The translations under genes and the position numbers were made by a program. The notes beneath the pieces are model-generated. The model did not search any database, was not told where the DNA came from, and worked only from the letters and a program-made list of their open reading frames with translations. From Pseudomonadota bacterium (GTDB lineage Bacteria > Pseudomonadota > Alphaproteobacteria > Kiloniellales > J153): 33,902 nucleotides of DNA. This document shows, in pieces, positions 30,320 to 33,902 of the stretch. Location of the stretch: assembly GCA_022572105.1 (NCBI GenBank), contig JACZWN010000004.1:1-33902 (forward strand), in the 5' to 3' direction. Each line of letters begins with the position of its first letter. Within the stretch, counting starts at the first letter, position 1.

Positions 30320-30946
30320 ATGCACGACCCGAGATATCGCTGGGACCCGGACATGCCCGACGATACCCGGGGAACCGGTCTGCCCGACGATACCCAGGGA
30401 ACCGGTCTGCTCGGCCAGACCACGCGGAATATCGGGATACTGCTGGCCGGTTGCCTGCTGATCGCCGGCGCCTTGAGCCGCCTAGGCGGAGCCGGCGACG
30501 CCGAGCCGGCGCCCGCGGCGCAGGCGCGCCCGGCCCCGGAGCCATTGGTGCAGCAGGCGGCGCGGCCCAGCGCCACGGGTGACGAGATGATCGTTCGGGC
30601 CGGTCCCAACGGTCAGTTCATGGTCGACGCCGTGGTCGACGGGGTCGAGATCCGCTTCCTGGTCGACACCGGCGCAACCAGCGTGGTGCTCACCGCCCAA
30701 GACGCCGAGCGCCTGGGATACCGGCTGGACGGGTTGGAATACAGCGAACGTTTCCAGACCGCCAATGGCGAGATCCTGGGTGCGCCGGTGGTCCTGCCGG
30801 AGCTGCGCATCGGCGATCTGGAGATCGAGGACGTGCGCTCCTCGGTGATCCGGGCGCCCCTGTCCACCTCGCTGCTCGGCATGACCTTCCTGAGCCGCCT
30901 GGAAAGCTTCGAGGTGCGCGACGAGGGGCTGATCCTGCGCTGGTGA
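30320..30946 (+). CDS. Retropepsin-like aspartic protease, membrane-anchored (TIGR02281-type)
   Basis: A 208-residue protein. A transmembrane segment (about 37-55, NIGILLAGCLLIAGALSRL) follows a short N-terminal tail; a Pro/Ala-rich linker leads to a single retropepsin-fold domain with the catalytic motif FLVDTGATSVVLT (Asp116) and a second hydrophobic-Gly segment, STSLLGMTFLSRLESFEV. This matches the clan AA family TIGR02281 of alphaproteobacteria, which would dimerise to form an active site in the periplasm. The N-terminal tail contains a 27-bp in-frame duplication (30355-30381 and 30382-30408; PDDTxGTGL twice). The start codon has a distant GGAG; an ATG at 30353 is possible. Confidence 0.88.
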   Translation: MHDPRYRWDPDMPDDTRGTGLPDDTQGTGLLGQTTRNIGILLAGCLLIAGALSRLGGAGDAEPAPAAQARPAPEPLVQQAARPSATGDEMIVRAGPNGQFMVDAVVDGVEIRFLVDTGATSVVLTAQDAERLGYRLDGLEYSERFQTANGEILGAPVVLPELRIGDLEIEDVRSSVIRAPLSTSLLGMTFLSRLESFEVRDEGLILRW

Positions 30947-31115
30947 TGCGGCCCGAGGCGCGCGGTCGGGTGGCCGCGGGCTCTTGGCGCCAAAACACAG
31001 TAGTATAATTCGTCCGTCATCCTCAACGCCGGTCAAGAGTGTAGAAAACATTGAGAGAGTATTAAATTTTCGATAAATACAATTGTAATAACTTTGCGTC
31101 ATTGTTTGATTTTTG

Positions 31116-31143
31116 TTGAATAATTTACCCGGTACACTATAAT
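31116..31143 (+). promoter_or_regulatory. Sigma-70-type promoter
   Basis: TTGAAT (31116-31121) and TATAAT (31138-31143) are separated by 16 bases, in an AT-rich stretch (31020-31145) of an otherwise GC-rich window. It lies 30 bases upstream of the 135-residue membrane protein gene. A second TATAAT is at 31004-31009. Confidence 0.6.
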
Positions 31144-31172
31144 ATTCATGCGATGAACTGGAGAAGCGCTGC

Positions 31173-31580
31173 ATGATCACGGTCGGGCTTTGCCTCATCT
31201 ACTATGGCGTGGCGCTCTGGGGTTACCAGCTGTACGGCTGGTTTGCCGACGGCGAGTGGAACCCCTATCCGGTCATGGCTGCCTGGAGGGCGTCGTTCGG
31301 GCGCCCGGACCTGAGTTGGCCGATCGCCGGTCCGATCATGGAATGGTTCATGAACTGGCCGCTCAGCCTGGTCCTCACCCTGCTCGGCTGCGCGATTCTG
31401 GGCACCGTGACCGGGGTTCGCCAGTACGCTCGGGCGCGCCTGCGCCGCCTGCGCCGCAAGTGGTTCGCCGAGCAGGCCGGCGCGGCCGGTTATGCGCCGT
31501 GGACCATCCCCCAGGCGGTCGACCATTTCGATAAAGAGGTTCTGGAGCGCGAAGGCAAGGGCGGGGCCGGGTACGGTTGA
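31173..31580 (+). CDS. Small inner-membrane protein, unknown function (135 aa)
   Basis: A 135-residue protein with two hydrophobic segments, VGLCLIYYGVALWGYQLYGW (4-23) and MNWPLSLVLTLLGCAILGTV (about 60-79), then a basic stretch, RARLRRLRRKWFAEQ, and an acidic C-terminal tail, VDHFDKEVLEREGKGG. I do not recognise the family. GGAGA lies about 10 bases before the ATG and a good promoter precedes it. The next gene starts 84 bases downstream, so co-transcription is possible. Confidence 0.65.
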   Translation: MITVGLCLIYYGVALWGYQLYGWFADGEWNPYPVMAAWRASFGRPDLSWPIAGPIMEWFMNWPLSLVLTLLGCAILGTVTGVRQYARARLRRLRRKWFAEQAGAAGYAPWTIPQAVDHFDKEVLEREGKGGAGYG

Positions 31581-31664
31581 CCCAGCGGCGGGGATACCAG
31601 GCGAAGAAGTCACGTAATACGGGGGCAGGGGGAGAATCCCGCCCGACAAACGAGGAGTAGAGAC

Positions 31665-32303
31665 ATGCGATTCGAGTTTCGTGGGACCAAGGTCCTTTGC
31701 CGGTCGAAGCGGGCGGCCGTGGCCGCGTTGATTGCGGTCTGCGCCGCCGTGTGGAGCGCGCCGGTGAGCGCCGACCCCCCGCCCTGGGCGCCGGCCTGGG
31801 GCCACAAGGCGCCGGCCTGGGGCTACAAGGCCAAGCACATGGGCAAAGGCAAGAACAAGCACAGGGTCCAGCAGGCCTACACCCCGCCCTACGACATCGG
31901 CCTGGGCCGCTGCAACCGCGATCTCATCGGCGGCCTGTTGGGCGGCGCCGCGGGCGGCCTGATCGGCTCGCGGTTCGGCAAGGGCGACGGCAAGCTGGCC
32001 GCGGTCGCCGGCGGCGCGTTGCTCGGCTTCCTGATCGGCGGCGGCATCGGCCGGTCCATGGACCAGGCCGACCAGTCGTGTCTGGAGCAGAGCCTGGAGC
32101 ACGCCGAGGACGGCCAGCGGATCGCCTGGAACAACCCGGACAGCGGCACCCGGTATCAGGTCGTGCCGACCAAGACGATCGCGATGGCCGACGGCCGCTA
32201 TTGCCGCGAGTACACCACCACGGCGACGGTCAGCGGCAAGGCCGAGACCGTCTACGGCCGCGCCTGCCGTCAGCCGGACGGCGCCTGGCAGATCAAGAGC
32301 TGA
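31665..32303 (+). CDS. Glycine-zipper surface protein
   Basis: A 212-residue protein with a signal peptide ending near SAPVSA (about residue 36). A repeat-rich segment, PAWGHKAPAWGYKA, is followed by a glycine zipper, GGLLGGAAGGLIGSRFG and GGALLGFLIGGGIG (about 88-128), and a globular C-terminal part, YQVVPTKTIAMADGRYCREY (about 165-184). This layout is that of the RT0821/Lpp0805-like surface antigen and glycine zipper 2TM family in the outer membrane or periplasm. Function unknown. GAGGAG sits about 10 bases before the ATG. A strong terminator follows at 32341-32366. Confidence 0.85.
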   Translation: MRFEFRGTKVLCRSKRAAVAALIAVCAAVWSAPVSADPPPWAPAWGHKAPAWGYKAKHMGKGKNKHRVQQAYTPPYDIGLGRCNRDLIGGLLGGAAGGLIGSRFGKGDGKLAAVAGGALLGFLIGGGIGRSMDQADQSCLEQSLEHAEDGQRIAWNNPDSGTRYQVVPTKTIAMADGRYCREYTTTATVSGKAETVYGRACRQPDGAWQIKS

Positions 32304-32340
32304 ACCAAGCTCTTTCGAGAATTCGCCACGGGGGGCGGGG

Positions 32341-32366
32341 CGGGGCGGCTTCGGCCGCCCCGTTTT
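32341..32366 (+). terminator. Rho-independent terminator
   Basis: CGGGGCGGC (32341-32349) pairs with GCCGCCCCG (32354-32362) around a TTCG tetraloop, followed by TTTT. It lies 38 bases after the glycine-zipper gene stop. Confidence 0.9.
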
Positions 32367-32396
32367 CCTTGGGCGATCTGGTCTACTTTATAGATA

Positions 32397-32460
32397 TAGA
32401 CCGGATACACTGGATCGATCGAACCCGCGTTGTGGGTTCGATCGACCCTGATCCGGTCTA
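32397..32460. repeat. Two-tier palindrome between convergent genes
   Basis: Outer arms TAGACCGGAT (32397-32406) and ATCCGGTCTA (32451-32460) are perfect. Inner arms TCGATCGAACCC (32415-32426) and GGGTTCGATCGA (32434-32445) are also perfect, with a 7-base loop. It lies between the glycine-zipper gene terminator and the stop of the cupin gene. It could terminate the cupin transcript, but no T-run follows on that strand; a protein-binding or mobile-element site is possible. Confidence 0.8.
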
Positions 32461-32506
32461 GGCGCCGATCGGATAGCGCCGCAGGGGGGCGACCCGGCCT
32501 TTCCGG

Positions 32507-32923
32507 TCAGCCGGTCGCCGCGGCGGTCGCGGGTTCCGCTTTTTCGGTCGTGAAATCGGCGGGCAGGGTGATCTCCAGGAATTCCACGTCGTCCGAATGG
32601 GCGATCTCGACGTGGCGGATGCCGGGCGGCTGGTGCACGCAGGCGCCGGCCTCGAGCCGGACCGCGCCGACGCCTTCGTAGTCGAACTCGACCCAGCCCT
32701 GGAGCACGTAGACCAGTTGCACCTCCAGGTCGTGACTGTGCCAGCCGGTGCTGCCGTGCTTGCCCGGCTTGGCGCGGATCACGTGGGCGCCGACGCGCCC
32801 GCCGGTCGCGGCCTTGATGCCGAGGTCGCGGTACTCGAAGAAGGACCTGAGTCCCTGGCTCTCGAATTCCGCATCCTTGAGATGAGAAACGGAGAACTCC
32901 GCCTTGGGTTGGGCCGTGGTCAT
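32507..32923 (-). CDS. Cupin-domain protein
   Basis: A 138-residue single-domain cupin. Motif 1 is GWHSHDLEVQLVYVLQGWVEF (metal ligands His, His and Glu in the HxHxxE spacing; about 54-74) and motif 2 is GACVHQPPGIRHVE (about 85-98), so the metal site looks complete. Function cannot be read: small cupins include dioxygenases, isomerases and binding proteins. The start at 32923 (MTTAQPKAEF) has AAGGGAG about 10 bases upstream; the longer open frame to 33340 is not family-like. Its promoter lies in the repeat-rich region 32924-33486. No partner gene is visible. Confidence 0.85.
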   Translation of the reverse strand: MTTAQPKAEFSVSHLKDAEFESQGLRSFFEYRDLGIKAATGGRVGAHVIRAKPGKHGSTGWHSHDLEVQLVYVLQGWVEFDYEGVGAVRLEAGACVHQPPGIRHVEIAHSDDVEFLEITLPADFTTEKAEPATAAATG

Positions 32924-33050
32924 GGTGGTCGTGCTCCCTTGTCGACTGGATCGTGGGACCGCGCTTGCCGCCCGGCTTGCCAGGCCAGGATAGCACAGTT
33001 GGCCCCGGCCGCCGACATCGAGGTCGGCGTTGGAGAGCCTCGAGTCCGTG

Positions 33051-33078
33051 ACGTACTTCCGGGGACGTACTTCCGGGG
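33051..33078. repeat. 14-bp tandem duplication
   Basis: ACGTACTTCCGGGG occurs twice back to back (33051-33064 and 33065-33078), without mismatches. Confidence 0.9.
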
Positions 33079-33132
33079 CGGTTCTAGTGGCTGAGTTCTC
33101 TGGCTTTTTTTCCCAATTCCCTAAACAACATA

Positions 33133-33195
33133 ACAGCGAATTTTTTGAGCCGAACAGGGAATTTTTGGCCCGGAACAGGGAATTTACGATCCCTG
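33133..33195 (+). repeat. Three 21-bp iteron-like repeats
   Basis: The motif ACAG(C/G)GAATTT starts at 33133, 33154 and 33175, a strict 21-base period (two helical turns). Copies 2 and 3 share ACAGGGAATTT preceded by CCGA/CGGA. A further TTCCCAATTCCC lies just upstream in the opposite sense. The arrangement resembles a binding array, but no initiator or transposase gene is nearby. Confidence 0.7.
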
Positions 33196-33486
33196 CTTCC
33201 TGGCACGCGAAGGTTCTCGTGCCGTCTCGGCTTCTATAAGCGGATATCGATGCCGAATGTCTCCTGTCGGGGGTAAAGCGGTCGTCGCGAACAACACCCT
33301 CAGCCATAACCGGAAATCGGGAGGCGTACGAGAAGGCCAAACATTTCGAAATCTGTGTGCACCAAAATCCACTCTGATGTGGACCATTTCGACGTCAAGG
33401 AGACCGCAGCTTCAAGTGTGCCGGATTGCAGGCACGGCAAAGAGTGCGTTTCGGTATCGTCGTTCGCCGGCGTCTATGCGCCGTGA

Positions 33487-33900
33487 TCAATGGGCGAGGA
33501 TGTTTCGCAACTGACGCTCTCCGATCGGCATGGGGGCGCTCGATTTGAAGGCCTGCCACAGACACTCCTTGGGAGTGCCCGCGTAGTGAGCCGGCATGTC
33601 GTTTTTGCCCTGGTCAAAGCGCCAGGCCGACGCGGCATATCGCCTGGCCGTGGTCCAGATCTCCTGGGCCTGCATGCCGAGAGCAAGCTCATCGAGGAAG
33701 GTCTCGGCAAGATAGCACAAGGCCGCGTTGCGCTTGCGAATCGCCTCCTCGCGCCACCAGGGGATGCCGCCACGGGGGAAGATCAGGCCGAGGCCTTCTT
33801 CGAGGGTGCGAAACTGCCGCGTGAGATACCCGTCGATCGCCACGCCCAACCAGTCCGCGAGGTCGACGTCGAGCGGCTTGCCGTCGAAGCAACGGCCCAT
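33487..33900 (-). CDS. Conserved alphaproteobacterial hypothetical protein (may extend past window)
   Basis: 137 residues up to an ATG two bases from the window edge; the true start may be outside. The sequence has LADWLGVAIDGYLTRQFRTL (about 15-34), FPRGGIPWWREEAIRKRNAA (about 41-60), RRYAASAWRFDQ and a C-terminal PIGERQLRNILAH. I recognise the WWREEAIRKRNAALxxLA and GERQLRxILA pattern from uncharacterised proteins common in alphaproteobacteria, often on variable genomic segments or plasmids. No catalytic motif or membrane segment is seen. Function unknown. Confidence 0.75.
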   Translation of the reverse strand: MGRCFDGKPLDVDLADWLGVAIDGYLTRQFRTLEEGLGLIFPRGGIPWWREEAIRKRNAALCYLAETFLDELALGMQAQEIWTTARRYAASAWRFDQGKNDMPAHYAGTPKECLWQAFKSSAPMPIGERQLRNILAH

Positions 33901-33902
33901 GA

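Larger units (their letters stand above)
32924..33486. other. 563-bp non-coding region with short repeats
   Basis: No gene is recognised. It holds a 14-bp tandem duplication (33051-33078), a run of TTTTTTT near 33105, three 21-bp iteron-like repeats (33133-33195) and a small hairpin GGCACG/CGTGCC (33202-33223). It translates to Asn-Arg-Glu-Phe runs that I recall from other alphaproteobacterial intergenic DNA, so it may belong to a dispersed non-coding repeat family. Confidence 0.5.

Noticed and set aside
33030..33239. Plus-strand frame with repeated NREF residues
   Set aside because: The repeats come from the 21-bp DNA iterons; no start signal or protein fold is expected.

Overview
The window looks like chromosomal DNA of a GC-rich alphaproteobacterium, possibly Rhodospirillales-like. 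This is inferred from the recG/sdhE/mfd cluster with a DUF502 gene beside it, a complex I NDUFA9-type gene, a short DksA/TraR-type protein, an 86-residue alphaproteobacterial-style conserved protein and strongly G/C-ending codons in most genes. No 16S gene is present, so the placement is inference. No CRISPR array, intact transposase, integrase or phage module was seen.

Layout. 1-6139: end of a NifU-type Fe-S scaffold gene, an ATP-grasp ligase convergent with a two-domain SagB-type nitroreductase, a small conserved protein, an NDUFA9-like SDR, and two overlapping pentapeptide-repeat genes. 6140-10680 is the accessory-looking part: a metallo-beta-lactamase gene remnant, a linalool dehydratase/isomerase-like gene coupled to a TetR regulator with a good operator candidate, a 67-residue conserved protein, and 1.27 kb without genes that holds two related AT-rich modules in inverted orientation plus two strong stem-loops. 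A DUF5658 membrane protein and a cytochrome c tail remnant follow. 10681-13211: Sel1-repeat lipoprotein, a 50-residue zinc-ribbon protein, a DksA-type protein and two tRNA-Leu genes (GAG, CAG) separated by four 13-bp tandem repeats.

13372-18933: a membrane protein, a proline racemase superfamily enzyme with Ser in place of the first catalytic Cys, a type III polyketide synthase with an isoprenylcysteine-methyltransferase-like partner (probable alkylpyrone pathway), a haloacetate-dehalogenase-like hydrolase and a protein made of two fused DUF502 domains. 18944-24979: DNA repair and respiratory assembly genes recG, sdhE and mfd. 25099-32923: a small exported protein, a FrnE-like DsbA protein, an acyl-CoA synthetase/SDR operon, a second SDR, a PilZ protein, a retropepsin-like protease, two small envelope proteins and a cupin. 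32924-33902: repeat-rich non-coding DNA and a conserved hypothetical gene running to the window edge.

The most unusual items are the Ldi-family enzyme with altered pocket residues and its TetR/operator, the inverted module pair at 8823-9423, a dispersed 23-bp repeat (3 copies), the two-tier palindrome at 32397-32460, the 21-bp iteron-like triplet at 33133-33195 and the DUF502 self-fusion. No complete new multi-gene system could be demonstrated from sequence alone.
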